A DNA stretch of 37,305 nt from Aestuariivita boseongensis (GCF_001262635.1 NZ_JXYH01000038.1:1-37305); one strand, 5' to 3'. Counted from the first letter of the stretch, positions 8,261 through 16,532 are shown. Program-made: numbers and translations. The notes: generated by a model from the letters alone, not told the origin.

Positions 8261-8298
8261 GGGGACGGCACGCGGATCGCGCCGTCCCCTTTTCTTTT
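8261..8298 (+). terminator. intrinsic terminator of the purL-grxD operon
   Basis: GGGGACGGC at 8261-8269 pairs perfectly with GCCGTCCCC at 8281-8289, with a further GCG/CGC pairing inside, followed by TTTTCTTTT at 8290-8298. On the opposite strand the hairpin is followed by TTTCTGTTT, so it can also end leftward transcription from zapA. Confidence 0.88.
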
Positions 8299-8306
8299 GC
8301 AGACAA

Positions 8307-8336
8307 CCTGCTTCTTTCTGGCCCCAAATACCCCAA
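8307..8336 (-). repeat. 30-base 3'-region element, copy A (downstream of zapA)
   Basis: Read on the minus strand this begins TTGGGGTATTT and ends GGCCAGAAAGAAGCAGG. It matches positions 18135-18164 on the plus strand at 28 of 30 bases. It lies 31 bases beyond the zapA stop in the direction of transcription and is followed by the GC-rich hairpin at 8261-8289, the same arrangement as the copy after mmsA. Confidence 0.75.
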
Positions 8337-8367
8337 CCCAACCTCGGGCACGCACAGGCCCCGAAAA

Positions 8368-8763
8368 TCAGGAGGCGGACTTTTCCTCGATCGATGCCGC
8401 GATGGCTTCGGCCCGGGCGGCAAGTTCGGCCAGCGTATCGGTCACCGATTGGGGAACCACCGGCACCTCCAACCGTTCGGGTTCAGGCATGGGTGCGGAT
8501 TTCAGATTGTCGATCTCGGCATCGCGCTCGGCAAGCTTGGTCTCGATTTCCTTGATCTTGTCTTCCACGGCAGCGGTCTTGTCGGCCAGCATCAGCCCGG
8601 CCATCAACAACATCCGCGCTTCCGGCAGGCGGCCGATCTGATCCGACAATACCTGCGCTTCTTCATCCAGCATCTTTGCGGCGGCATGCAGATATTGTTC
8701 TTCGCCGTCCTGGCAGGCCACCTGAAAGGCGCGCCCGCCGATATGAATGGTCACCTCGGGCAT
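8368..8763 (-). CDS. zapA: cell division protein ZapA
   Basis: A 131-residue ZapA-family protein, which binds and bundles FtsZ filaments at the division site. The N-terminal globular domain reads VTIHIGGRAFQVACQDGEE, then LHAAAKMLDEEA, with the family's LLMAGLMLADK helix, followed by a coiled coil at roughly residues 65-90. A Pro-rich linker and a predicted helix rich in Ala and Glu form the C-terminus, somewhat longer than in E. coli ZapA. Its ATG shares one base with the stop codon of the upstream coiled-coil gene (TGATG), so the two are translationally coupled. Confidence 0.92.
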   Translation of the reverse strand: MPEVTIHIGGRAFQVACQDGEEQYLHAAAKMLDEEAQVLSDQIGRLPEARMLLMAGLMLADKTAAVEDKIKEIETKLAERDAEIDNLKSAPMPEPERLEVPVVPQSVTDTLAELAARAEAIAASIEEKSAS

Positions 8764-9278
8764 CAGACTTCCTCCCCTTCCGGCAGATCGCGCGCCTTGT
8801 CCAGAAGCGGCACAAGTTGATCCATGATCGCGCTGGCCTCGGCCACGTCGGCGGCGCGGGCGGCGCGCAGGCCTTCCAGTTCGGCCAGCATCGCGCTGTT
8901 GATCAGATGCGGTTCACCCACACCGGCCTCGTTGGCCTCGCGCAGGGCGGCGTTGCTGGCGCGCAGCTGTTCGTTCGCTTTGCGCAGGCGTTGCAACTCA
9001 TTGTCAAGCGCGGCCAGCTTGTCGGCATCCACGGTGGCGGGTGCCGATGGCGCGGCGGCTTGCGCGGCGGCCAGTTCCTCGGCATGGGCGGCCTTCAGTT
9101 TCTTGATCCGCTCTTCCAGCTGGGCGGTCACCAGTTTTTCTTCCTCAAGCTCGGTCTTCAGCGCCTCCAGCGCATCGGTGTCCGCCTCGGCCGGGGCAGC
9201 CTGCAAGGCCTCGACCCCCTGGCTGATCCGGTCCATTGCGGCCATGATCCGGCCCTGCAATGCCTCTATCTCACTCAT
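8763..9278 (-). CDS. zauP: coiled-coil protein coupled to zapA, probable ZauP-like division factor
   Basis: A 171-residue Ala-, Glu- and Leu-rich protein with long heptad-like helices: residues ~1-27, 38-70 (ALKTELEEEKLVTAQLEERI) and 85-115 (LAALDNELQRLRKANEQLR). There is no signal peptide or membrane segment. In Caulobacter, ZapA acts with the coiled-coil partner ZauP, encoded in the same operon; the matching position here, one base of overlap with zapA, supports the same role. The assignment rests on gene order and coiled-coil content, as coiled coils carry little sequence signature. The ATG at 9276-9278 gives a start MSEIEALQGRIM; longer in-frame extensions contain no family-like sequence. 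Confidence 0.7.
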   Translation of the reverse strand: MSEIEALQGRIMAAMDRISQGVEALQAAPAEADTDALEALKTELEEEKLVTAQLEERIKKLKAAHAEELAAAQAAAPSAPATVDADKLAALDNELQRLRKANEQLRASNAALREANEAGVGEPHLINSAMLAELEGLRAARAADVAEASAIMDQLVPLLDKARDLPEGEEV

Positions 9279-9315
9279 GCCCCTTGTCCCTTTTGTCCCA
9301 ACTGGCGTGGTCGTC

Positions 9316-9376
9316 GGTTCGCACCTGCCGGGGTCTGTCGAATCACGGTACCCCCTCAGGTTCACACAGTCTAACC
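9316..9376. other. structured leader between the coiled-coil gene and tkt
   Basis: Nested inverted repeats pair 9316-9319 with 9373-9376, ACCTG (9323-9327) with CAGGT (9357-9361), and GGGGT (9330-9334) with ACCCC (9350-9354). The structure lies in the 241-base divergent region, 38 bases upstream of the leftward coiled-coil gene. On the minus strand TTGAAA (9405-9410) could serve as a -35 element placing the structure in the leader of the zapA operon. It could be a regulatory leader or an independent RNA. Confidence 0.35.
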
Positions 9377-9519
9377 AATGCGAAAGTGAAATGCGCCCCC
9401 TTTGCTTTCAAGGACTTGAACGGCGCGCTTCATCCTGCCCGCGACAGGCTGCTTGATCTTTGCGGCCCGGCTGGTATTGGGAGCCAAGCCGCAATTCTGC
9501 ATAAAAGAAAGAGAGACCC

Positions 9520-11541
9520 GTGGATCTGACCGCCCTGCGCACCGAAAACCCCGATCACTGGTTCAAAGCGACCGCCATCCGCGCCCTGACGCTGGATGCT
9601 GTGGCGGCTGCGAATTCCGGCCATTCCGGCATGCCGATGGGCATGGCCGACGTGGCGACGGTTCTATACGAAAAGCACCTGAAATTCGACGCCTCGGCCC
9701 CCAACTGGCCCGATCGCGACCGTTTCATCCTGTCGGCGGGCCACGGGTCCATGCTGCTTTATTCGCTGCTGCATCTGACCGGTTACGCCGACATGACGCT
9801 GCAGCAGCTGAAAGACTTCCGCCAGTGGGGTGCGCGCACGGCGGGTCACCCGGAATATGGCCACGCATCGGGGATCGAAACCACGACCGGGCCGCTGGGC
9901 CAGGGCATTTCCAACGCCGTGGGCTTTGCCATGGCAGAAGAGATCCAGCGCGCGCAGTACGGCAAAAAAATCGTTGATCACTATACCTATGTGATCGCGG
10001 GCGATGGCTGCCTGATGGAAGGTGTCAGCCAGGAGGCCATCGGCCTGGCCGGGCGGCAGGAGCTGTCAAAGCTGATCGTCTTCTGGGACAACAACAACAT
10101 CACCATCGACGGCACGGTCGATATTGCCGATCGCACCGATCAGGTCGCCCGGTTCCGCGCCAGCGGCTGGGATGTGCAGGAGATCGACGGCCACGATCCG
10201 GCCGCCATTGATGCTGCAATCGTCGTAGCCAAGAAGACCGCGCAGCCCAGCATGATCGCCTGCAAAACCCATATCGCCCTGGGGCATGCGGCGCAGGATA
10301 CCTCGAAAGGGCATGGCGCGCTGACCGATGCGCAGCAGTTGCTGGACGCCAAGGCCGCCTATGGCTGGACCTGGGGGCCGTTTGAAATCCCCGCCGAAAT
10401 CAAATCGCAATGGGAAGAGATCGGCCGTCGGGGTGCCGCTGACCGCGCCGCCTGGGAAGAACGGTTCGCGTCACTGTCTGCCAACCGGCAGGCGCAATTC
10501 ACGCGCATTTACGAGCGTGAGGCGCCCAAGCGCCTGTCTGCCACCATCCGCGCGCTGAAAAAGCAGATGTCGGAAAGCGCGCCGAAACTGGCCACGCGGG
10601 CAAGCTCGGAAAAGGTGCTGGAAGTGGTCAACCCGATCATGCCGGAAACCGTGGGCGGATCGGCCGATTTGACCGGATCGAACAACACCAAGACCGGCGA
10701 TCTGGGTGTCTTCACACCCGAAGGTCGCAAGGGGCGCTATGTCTATTACGGTATCCGTGAACATGGCATGGCCGCCGCCATGAACGGCATGGCGCTGCAT
10801 GGTGGCGTGCGGCCCTATGGCGGCACCTTCATGTGCTTCACCGATTACGCGCGCCCCGCCATGCGGCTGGCTGCGCTGATGAAGATCCCCACGGTCTTTG
10901 TCATGACCCATGACAGCATCGGTCTGGGCGAAGATGGCCCGACCCACCAGCCTGTCGAACATCTGGCGATGTTGCGCGCGACGCCCAACATGCATGTCTT
11001 CCGCCCCGCCGACACGATCGAGACGGCAGAGGCATGGGAACTGGCGCTGACCTCGAAGGAAACGCCTTCTGTTCTGTCGCTGACCCGTCAGGGCGTGCCA
11101 ACGGTACGGACCGAGCACAAGACAAAGAACCTGACGGCGCAGGGCGCCTATGTGCTGAAAGACGCCGATCACAAGCGTCAGGCCATTCTGATGGCGACCG
11201 GTTCGGAAGTGTCCATCGCCATGGCCGCGCGCGAGATGCTGGAGGCCGAAGGCATCGGCACCCGCGTCGTCTCCATGCCCTGCTGGGAGCTGTTCGAGGA
11301 ACAGGACGAGGCCTATCGCAAGCGCGTGTTGCCCGGCGGCCCTGTACGCGTCGCGATCGAGGCCGCGATCCGCTTTGGCTGGGACCGCTGGCTTTATGGC
11401 GAACGCGGCAAGCGCGAAAAATCGGGCTTTATCGGGATGCATGACTTCGGCGCGTCTGCCCCGGCGGATGTGCTGTATCGCGAGTTCGGCATCACCGCAG
11501 AGGCGACCGTGGCCAAGGTGAAAGAGCTTTTGGGACGCTGA
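9520..11541 (+). CDS. tkt: transketolase
   Basis: Transketolase transfers two-carbon ketol units between sugar phosphates in the pentose phosphate pathway, using thiamine pyrophosphate. The 673-residue length is normal. Visible motifs: [13 protein letters not shown] near residue 30, the TPP motif [13 protein letters not shown] beginning near residue 161 with the distal [10 protein letters not shown], and the catalytic glutamate region [14 protein letters not shown] near residue 413. The start is GTG at 9520, preceded by the purine-rich AAAGAGAGA; no ATG lies nearby in frame. The stop codon falls in the loop of a hairpin shared with the convergent DUF2267 gene. gap follows about 1.7 kb downstream, after two leftward genes. 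Confidence 0.96.
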   Translation: MDLTALRTENPDHWFKATAIRALTLDAVAAANSGHSGMPMGMADVATVLYEKHLKFDASAPNWPDRDRFILSAGHGSMLLYSLLHLTGYADMTLQQLKDFRQWGARTAGHPEYGHASGIETTTGPLGQGISNAVGFAMAEEIQRAQYGKKIVDHYTYVIAGDGCLMEGVSQEAIGLAGRQELSKLIVFWDNNNITIDGTVDIADRTDQVARFRASGWDVQEIDGHDPAAIDAAIVVAKKTAQPSMIACKTHIALGHAAQDTSKGHGALTDAQQLLDAKAAYGWTWGPFEIPAEIKSQWEEIGRRGAADRAAWEERFASLSANRQAQFTRIYEREAPKRLSATIRALKKQMSESAPKLATRASSEKVLEVVNPIMPETVGGSADLTGSNNTKTGDLGVFTPEGRKGRYVYYGIREHGMAAAMNGMALHGGVRPYGGTFMCFTDYARPAMRLAALMKIPTVFVMTHDSIGLGEDGPTHQPVEHLAMLRATPNMHVFRPADTIETAEAWELALTSKETPSVLSLTRQGVPTVRTEHKTKNLTAQGAYVLKDADHKRQAILMATGSEVSIAMAAREMLEAEGIGTRVVSMPCWELFEEQDEAYRKRVLPGGPVRVAIEAAIRFGWDRWLYGERGKREKSGFIGMHDFGASAPADVLYREFGITAEATVAKVKELLGR

Positions 11542-11551
11542 GCTGCGTCCC
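11532..11551. terminator. hairpin at the tkt / DUF2267 convergent junction
   Basis: GGGACGC (11532-11538) pairs with GCGTCCC (11545-11551). The six-base loop contains the tkt TGA, and the DUF2267 stop codon begins at the next base. It may act as a two-way 3'-end structure; there is no long T run on either side. Confidence 0.5.
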
Positions 11552-11977
11552 TTAGCCAAACAGCGCGCGGATGTCTGTGGTAAAGCTGTTTTCCACCTCG
11601 TCCATCTCTCCTTTGGAGACATGCGCGCGCATCACCGCGATCACGGCCGCAATCGCCTGAGGTGCATCGCCCAGCGGATCGGTTTCGAAATCCTTCTGCA
11701 CCAATGCGATAAACCCATCCGCTTTGCGTTCGATCAGCGGCGTCTTGGACGGGTTCCAGCCGTCGTAATAGATGCCGCGGATCAGCGTGGGCAGTTGGGC
11801 GGCCAGTTGGGCGGCCTCGTCCACTCTCAGATGATCCCGCACCGCGTGCAAAACCGCCCGCATCAGCCGGTAAGCGCGGTGCTTGTTGTCCCAACCAAGC
11901 CGTTCGTTGATGTCATTGACCCAGACATTCGTGCTGTGCGCGGCATCGTCCAGAATGCGTAATCCCAAGGCTGACAT
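11552..11977 (-). CDS. DUF2267 domain protein
   Basis: A 141-residue protein covered by a DUF2267 domain, whose function is unknown. Characteristic stretches are WVNDINERLGWDNKHRAYR, VLHAVRDHLRVDEAAQLAAQ and LPTLIRGIYYDGWNPS. No signal peptide or membrane segment is present, so it is likely cytoplasmic. The ATG at 11975-11977 has a strong GGAGGAAG site; a longer in-frame extension is not needed. It lies 82 bases downstream of the DUF808 gene in the same direction and may share its transcript. Confidence 0.85.
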   Translation of the reverse strand: MSALGLRILDDAAHSTNVWVNDINERLGWDNKHRAYRLMRAVLHAVRDHLRVDEAAQLAAQLPTLIRGIYYDGWNPSKTPLIERKADGFIALVQKDFETDPLGDAPQAIAAVIAVMRAHVSKGEMDEVENSFTTDIRALFG

Positions 11978-12059
11978 GATCTTTCTTCCTCCGCAGACAA
12001 AACTGGGGAAGGATCGCATCTTGTGACGAAGGGGCGTTGATTTTTGTCAGTGGCAAAGC

Positions 12060-13031
12060 CTAGTGCGGCTGACTTTTGCCCCCCGTCAGGGTCGAAAACA
12101 CCGGGCCAATGACCCGCGTGACCACCGGGATCAGCAAAAGACCCAGCGCCAGGCCAAGGATCCCGTCCCCCAGGGCCACGATCACCCATCCGACAAAGCC
12201 GCGCCCAGTGTCGATGCCATGGGCGATGTCCTTCGCGATGTGATGGATCGTGTCATAGGGCCAGGGCCAGCCCAGCACATCCAGACCGTGGGTGATGATC
12301 GCCCCGCCGACCCACAGCATGGCTGCCGTACCAATGATCGTCAATGCGGTCAGCAGCTTGGGCATGCCTTTGACAAGCCCCGTGCCCAGTGACCGCCCTG
12401 CCCCGGTTCGGCCGTTGGCGGCCATCCACACGCCGATATCGTCCATCTTCACGATCAGCGCGACAGACCCGTAGACAAAGACTGTCACCGCGACCCCGGC
12501 AAAGGCCAATGTAGCGGCCTCGAACCAGAAGGTGGACGCGTCGATATTGCTGAGGATGATCGTCATGATCTCGGCCGACAGGATGAAATCGGTCTTGATC
12601 GCACCTTGCACGCGTTCTTCCTCAAGATGTACGGGATCGCCCACATCCATGTCCTTTTCCACATGTTTGTCGCCATGCGGAAAGAGCCAGTGAAACACCT
12701 TCTCGGCCCCTTCAAAACACAGATATGCCCCGCCCAGCATCAGAAGCGGGGTGATGAACCACGGGGCAAACGCGTTCAGCGCCAGCAGAGCCGGCAGAAG
12801 AATGATCAGCTTGTTGAACAGCGATCCGCGGGTGATCTTCCAGATGATCGGCAATTCGCGGTCGGCCTCGAAACCGGTGACGTATTTCGGGGTCACCGCA
12901 GCGTCGTCGATCACAACACCCGCCACTTTGGTCCCTGCTTTGGCAGCCTGCGCCGCCACATCATCGACCGAGGTGGCGGCCACCTTGGCAATCGCCGCCA
13001 CATCATCCAGCAAGGCCAACAAACCGCTCAT
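12060..13031 (-). CDS. DUF808 / YedI-like inner membrane protein
   Basis: A 323-residue integral membrane protein of the DUF808 (YedI) family, function unknown. The N-terminus is the family's Ala-rich helix MSGLLALLDDVAAIAKVAA, followed by DDVAAQAAKAGTKVAGVVIDD and the conserved LPIIWKITRGSLFNK. Several hydrophobic segments follow, at roughly residues 75-105, 145-195, 220-255 and 285-310. Its length is normal for the family. It is divergent from gap across a 187-base region that holds two CceR-like operators. Confidence 0.88.
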   Translation of the reverse strand: MSGLLALLDDVAAIAKVAATSVDDVAAQAAKAGTKVAGVVIDDAAVTPKYVTGFEADRELPIIWKITRGSLFNKLIILLPALLALNAFAPWFITPLLMLGGAYLCFEGAEKVFHWLFPHGDKHVEKDMDVGDPVHLEEERVQGAIKTDFILSAEIMTIILSNIDASTFWFEAATLAFAGVAVTVFVYGSVALIVKMDDIGVWMAANGRTGAGRSLGTGLVKGMPKLLTALTIIGTAAMLWVGGAIITHGLDVLGWPWPYDTIHHIAKDIAHGIDTGRGFVGWVIVALGDGILGLALGLLLIPVVTRVIGPVFSTLTGGKSQPH

Positions 13032-13095
13032 ATCCTGCCCTCTCGTTACGCTTTCGAACAGTCTAACGACTGAGACGCGGATTGCGACCCATCGC

Positions 13096-13126
13096 GTTAG
13101 CGCAACCGGCGAAAGTTTGCGCTAAC
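13096..13126. promoter_or_regulatory. paired CceR-like (LacI-family) operators upstream of gap
   Basis: GTTAGCGCAACC at 13096-13107 and GTTTGCGCTAAC at 13115-13126 match the remembered CceR consensus GTTAGCGCTAAC at 10 and 11 of 12 positions. Together they form a large dyad with perfect 10-bp arms (13096-13105 and 13117-13126). CceR controls central carbon metabolism in Rhodobacter. The sites lie upstream of the candidate gap promoter, which would suit activation of gap, and they could also affect the divergent DUF808 gene. Confidence 0.6.
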
Positions 13127-13152
13127 ACGTTCAGAATATGGCGCTTTTACCC

Positions 13153-13181
13153 TTTTGGGCCATGACGGGCTTGTCTATATC
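13153..13181 (+). promoter_or_regulatory. candidate gap promoter
   Basis: TTTTGG at 13153-13158 and TATATC at 13176-13181 are spaced 17 bp apart, giving a start near 13188, about 30 bases before the gap ATG. Both elements are imperfect matches to the consensus. Confidence 0.35.
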
Positions 13182-13218
13182 CCGCGCAAATAGTCGCTTT
13201 GCCAAAAAGGAAGTCTCC

Positions 13219-14217
13219 ATGACCGTCACTGTCGGGATCAACGGGTTTGGCCGCATTGGCCGCTGCACGCTGTCACATATCGCTGCCTCGGGCCGCGACG
13301 ACATCAAGGTGGTCAAACTGAATGCAACCGGCCCGCTGGAGACCGCGGCGCACCTGATCAAATATGACAGCGTCCACGGCCGTTTCCCCGGAGAGGTCAC
13401 GCTGGGCGACGGCACGATGGATCTGGGCCAGGGCCCGATCCAGGTGATGTCGACTTATGACCCGACCGAACTGGACTGGTCGGGCTGCGACGTGGTTCTG
13501 GAATGCACCGGCAAATTCAATGACGGGGAAAAAGCGAAAGTCCATCTGGAGCAGGGCGCAGGCAAGGTTCTGATCTCGGCACCCGCCAAGAACGTGGAAA
13601 AGACCATCGTTTACGGTGTGAACGACGGCGATCTGGCCGCAGGCGACCGGATGATTTCGAACGGCTCCTGCACCACGAACTGCCTGGCCCCGCTGGCCAA
13701 GGTTCTGCATGAAGCTTTCGGGATTGAAAGCGGCATCATGACCACGATCCACGCCTATACCGGTGACCAGCCCACGCTGGACCGTCGCCACAAGGACCTG
13801 TACCGCGCGCGGGCGGCGGCCATGGCGATGATCCCCACGACCACGGGCGCCGCGAAAGCGTTGGGCGAGGTTCTGCCGCAACTGAAAGGCAAGCTGGACG
13901 GGTCTGCCATTCGCGTGCCCACGCCCAATGTTTCGGCCGTGGATCTGACCTTTACCGCAGGCCGCGCGGTCACAGCAGACGAGGTGAACGCCGCCGTCAA
14001 AGCCGCCGTGGATGGCCCGATGAAAGGCGTCATGGGTTATGAACCCGCGCCGCTGGTGTCGATCGACTTCAACCATACCGAAGAAAGCTCGATCTTCGCG
14101 CCGGATCAGACGCGGGTGGTGGGCGACCGGCTGGTGCGTGTACTGGCGTGGTATGACAACGAATGGGGCTTCTCGGTTCGCATGGCAGACGTGGCCGTCG
14201 CGATGGGCAAGCTGTAA
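13219..14217 (+). CDS. gap: glyceraldehyde-3-phosphate dehydrogenase, type I
   Basis: The enzyme interconverts glyceraldehyde 3-phosphate and 1,3-bisphosphoglycerate with NAD(P) in glycolysis and gluconeogenesis. The 332-residue protein starts with the dinucleotide-binding VGINGFGRIGR and carries the catalytic SNGSCTTNCLAPLAK with the active cysteine at about residue 151. The C-terminus has the usual WYDNEWGFSVRMADV. The ATG at 13219 follows an AAAAAGGA site; an upstream in-frame ATG at 13138 would add a non-family extension. Two CceR-like operators lie upstream, consistent with control by carbon source. Confidence 0.97.
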   Translation: MTVTVGINGFGRIGRCTLSHIAASGRDDIKVVKLNATGPLETAAHLIKYDSVHGRFPGEVTLGDGTMDLGQGPIQVMSTYDPTELDWSGCDVVLECTGKFNDGEKAKVHLEQGAGKVLISAPAKNVEKTIVYGVNDGDLAAGDRMISNGSCTTNCLAPLAKVLHEAFGIESGIMTTIHAYTGDQPTLDRRHKDLYRARAAAMAMIPTTTGAAKALGEVLPQLKGKLDGSAIRVPTPNVSAVDLTFTAGRAVTADEVNAAVKAAVDGPMKGVMGYEPAPLVSIDFNHTEESSIFAPDQTRVVGDRLVRVLAWYDNEWGFSVRMADVAVAMGKL

Positions 14218-14290
14218 GCCTGCTTGCGCCGCTGGGCGCGTTGGGTCATCTTTCGGCACAACGCGCAGTCACAAGATGCAGGCCTGGGGC

Positions 14291-14434
14291 ATGACCAATT
14301 CCATTGCCGTCGTTCTGGGAGCCCTCATTCTGGGGGCCATTATAATCGATGTGACCATGTACGGCACCGAACACCTGCTGTTTCTGGGCAGGAAGTTCGC
14401 GGATTTCATCGAATGGCTGGCCTTCTGGCGCTGA
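14291..14434 (+). CDS. small membrane protein downstream of gap
   Basis: A 47-residue protein (52 if the ATG at 14276 is used). Residues 4-24 form one hydrophobic segment (IAVVLGALILGAIIIDVTMY), followed by a short tail ending FADFIEWLAFWR that may be amphipathic. The ribosome site is weak (CTGGGG). It sits 73 bases after gap in the same direction, so it may be co-transcribed. Its size and hydrophobicity look like a real protein, but the function is unknown. Its stop codon lies in the loop of a hairpin shared with coaD. Confidence 0.6.
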   Translation: MTNSIAVVLGALILGAIIIDVTMYGTEHLLFLGRKFADFIEWLAFWR

Positions 14435-14442
14435 GTTAGCGC
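14428..14442. terminator. short hairpin at the gap-operon / coaD convergent junction
   Basis: GCGCT (14428-14432) pairs with AGCGC (14438-14442) around the loop GAGTT. The TGA of the small membrane gene and the TAA of coaD lie at the top of this hairpin. It is short and lacks a T run. Confidence 0.35.
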
Positions 14443-14930
14443 TTCAATCGGGCCTTCAGGGCGTCGTTCACCGGCGGCGTGACGAATTGGGAGACATCGC
14501 CGCCCAGCCGTGCGATTTCCTTGACCAGTTTCGACGCGATGGCCTGGTGGCGCGCCTCGGCCATCAGGAAGACGGTTTCGATACTGTCATCCAGCACCCG
14601 GTTCATGCCGACCATCTGGAATTCATATTCGAAATCCGCAACCGCGCGCAGGCCACGCACGATGATCTGCGCACCCACATCTCGGGCACAGTCGATCAGA
14701 AGGTTTTCAAAGGGATGGGCAACGATTTCCGTACCGGTCTGTTTCGATAGCGCGGCACATTCGTTTTCGATCATCTCGACCCGTTCTTCCAAAGAGAACA
14801 AGGGCCCCTTGTCGCGGTTGATCGCCACGCCGATCACAAGCCGGTCCACCAGCGCGCTGGCGCGGCGAATGATGTCCATGTGTCCCAGCGTTATGGGATC
14901 GAATGTCCCCGGATAGAGGCCAATGCGCAT
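14436..14930 (-). CDS. coaD: phosphopantetheine adenylyltransferase (CoaD)
   Basis: CoaD transfers AMP from ATP to 4'-phosphopantetheine, the penultimate step of coenzyme A synthesis. The 164-residue protein begins MRIGLYPGTFDPITLGH, which holds the nucleotidyltransferase T/HxGH motif. The later ISSxxVKEIA-type motif appears as IASKLVKEIARLGGDVS. Length is normal. It is the last gene of a leftward set after a LysR regulator and a CBS-domain gene, with 128 bases between the CBS gene and coaD, so it may have its own promoter. Confidence 0.96.
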   Translation of the reverse strand: MRIGLYPGTFDPITLGHMDIIRRASALVDRLVIGVAINRDKGPLFSLEERVEMIENECAALSKQTGTEIVAHPFENLLIDCARDVGAQIIVRGLRAVADFEYEFQMVGMNRVLDDSIETVFLMAEARHQAIASKLVKEIARLGGDVSQFVTPPVNDALKARLKR

Positions 14931-15058
14931 GGAAGTTTTCCTTCACGTCCCGTCGTTTTGCGCGCACGCAAACATGAAGCGCCGGGGAGTGCAAGGGCGC
15001 AAAGGAGATTTACCACCGGGCCATGGCCGGAGCACCACCAAAAGAACCGGCCGTGGGG

Positions 15059-15493
15059 TCAGTGCCCCATGATCATCCCTTCAAGCGCATCCTTTTCCAT
15101 CGACAACTCGCTAAGCCGGGCTTTGACCACATCGCCCAGCGTGATCAGGCCAACCATTCGGTCGCCTTCGACCACGGGCATGTGGCGGAACCGGCCATCT
15201 GTCATCAGCTGCAGCACCTCATCTGCGGCCATGTCCGTTGTGGCGGTGACCAGATCGCGGGTCATATAGTCTTCGACCCGGCGGGTCAGGCACCCTGCCC
15301 CGCTTTTTGCCAATTCACGCACGATGTCGCGTTCGGAAAGAATACCCAAGGCCTGCGCCCCGTCGGATGAGATCACCAGCGAGCCGATCCTGTGTTCGGC
15401 CAGAACGGCGGCAGCTTTGGACACAAGCGTTTCCGGCGGGACAGTCAGAACATCGGAACTGGCTTTGGATTTGAGGATCTGTTGAACGCGCAT
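15059..15493 (-). CDS. CBS domain-pair protein
   Basis: A 144-residue protein consisting of two CBS domains: the first around residues 10-65 (VPPETLVSKAAAVLAEHRI, GILSERDIVREL) and the second around 75-135 (MTRDLVTATTDMAADEVL, MPVVEGDRMVGLITLGDVV). Stand-alone CBS pairs sense adenosyl ligands such as AMP, ATP or NADH and act on partner proteins, which are unknown here. GGGAGG precedes the ATG at 15491-15493. It follows the LysR gene by 60 bases on the same strand. Confidence 0.92.
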   Translation of the reverse strand: MRVQQILKSKASSDVLTVPPETLVSKAAAVLAEHRIGSLVISSDGAQALGILSERDIVRELAKSGAGCLTRRVEDYMTRDLVTATTDMAADEVLQLMTDGRFRHMPVVEGDRMVGLITLGDVVKARLSELSMEKDALEGMIMGH

Positions 15494-15553
15494 CTGGCCT
15501 CCCTCCGAGATAATCGCTTCTGTTGCAAAGCGTTGCCGGTCACGGAGCACCTG

Positions 15554-16459
15554 TCAAGCCTGTGCGACGTGGTCTTCCAATTCGGCGACTTTCTCGCGCA
15601 CGCCGGTAATGATTGCATCGGCCAGGCGGTTCATGCGGTCAGATTTCAGATCGGACTTGTGGCGCACAAGATAGAAAGAGCGTGTGAAGCTGACCTCATC
15701 GCCCAGCACTTTGCGCAAGACACCGTGTTGGGCCATGGCAAAGGCATGGGTCACGCACAGCCCGTCGCCCTGTTCGACCATACGCACCTGCAGGGGCACG
15801 GAGTTCGACGCCAGTACAACCCGATCAAGGCCCAGGTCGCGCAGGTAATCCAGCTCGGCGTCATAGATCATGTCGGGGATATACCCGATGATGCGATGAT
15901 CCTTGAGGTCTTCGATGGAGTTTATCGGGGGTCGGCGGCGCAGATATTGGCGGCCGCCGGCGATGAAAAGCTTGTAATCGGTAATCTTTTCAACGTGATA
16001 CTGGCCTGCCGTCGGGGGGCTGACGGTTATCGCCATATCCGCCTCGCGCCGGTTGAGATTGACCACGCGCGGCAGGGCGACAATCTGGATATCAAGGTCG
16101 GGATTGGCGCGGGATATCGGTGAGCAGATAGGAGACAACACATAATAGGCGCAGCCATCGGGCGCGCCGATGCGGATCTGACCTGACAGGGTGTCCTCCG
16201 GCCCGCTCAGCGCCTCCATACCGGCGCGCATGGCCTGCTCGGCCTCCTCCCCGTGGCGAAGGAGCCGTTCGCCGGCACCGGTCAGCGTATAACCTTGCGG
16301 GGATTTGGCGAAAAGCGTGGTTTCCATGGCGCTTTCAAGCCGGGCGATGCGGCGGCCCACGGTGGCCGGATCCATCTTGAGCCGCTTGCCCGCGCCTGAC
16401 AGGCTTTCCTCGCGCGCGACGGACAGGAAAACGCGCATATCGTCCCAATGTGGTTCCAT
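15554..16459 (-). CDS. LysR-family regulator divergent from mmsA
   Basis: A 301-residue LysR-type protein with an N-terminal winged helix (WDDMRVFLSVAREESLSGAG, then MDPATVGRRIARLE) and an effector domain. The divergent arrangement with mmsA, sharing a 134-base promoter region with T-N11-A-like dyads and TTTTTGCAA repeats, is the classic arrangement in which a LysR protein controls its neighbour. I infer a role in valine or methylmalonate-semialdehyde metabolism; no effector can be read from the sequence. The ATG at 16457-16459 gives a typical MEPHWDDMRVF start; an in-frame extension to 16516 looks non-coding. Confidence 0.9.
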   Translation of the reverse strand: MEPHWDDMRVFLSVAREESLSGAGKRLKMDPATVGRRIARLESAMETTLFAKSPQGYTLTGAGERLLRHGEEAEQAMRAGMEALSGPEDTLSGQIRIGAPDGCAYYVLSPICSPISRANPDLDIQIVALPRVVNLNRREADMAITVSPPTAGQYHVEKITDYKLFIAGGRQYLRRRPPINSIEDLKDHRIIGYIPDMIYDAELDYLRDLGLDRVVLASNSVPLQVRMVEQGDGLCVTHAFAMAQHGVLRKVLGDEVSFTRSFYLVRHKSDLKSDRMNRLADAIITGVREKVAELEDHVAQA

Positions 16460-16473
16460 GGCCTGATGCCCCC

Positions 16474-16532
16474 TTGCTTTTTTGCAAACCGTTTTTGAAA
16501 TCTTGCCTCTGTTCAAGTGATTTTTGCAAGCC
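16474..16532. promoter_or_regulatory. LysR-type operator region between lysR and mmsA
   Basis: TTGC-N6-GCAA at 16474-16487 and CTTG-N8-CAAG at 16502-16517 are dyads of LysR type. TTTTTGCAAACC (16479-16490) is repeated as TTTTTGCAAGCC (16521-16532), 42 bp apart, which is four helical turns. TGCAAACCGTTTTTG (16483-16497) recurs with two changes in the promoter of the acyl-CoA dehydrogenase operon at 21067-21081. The second repeat includes TTGCAA, a possible mmsA -35. Confidence 0.5.

Noticed and set aside
9279-9519. 6S RNA gene next to zapA
   Set aside because: There is some structure, but I could not find the long closing stem or the ~160-nt extent expected. It is kept only as an unexplained structured region.
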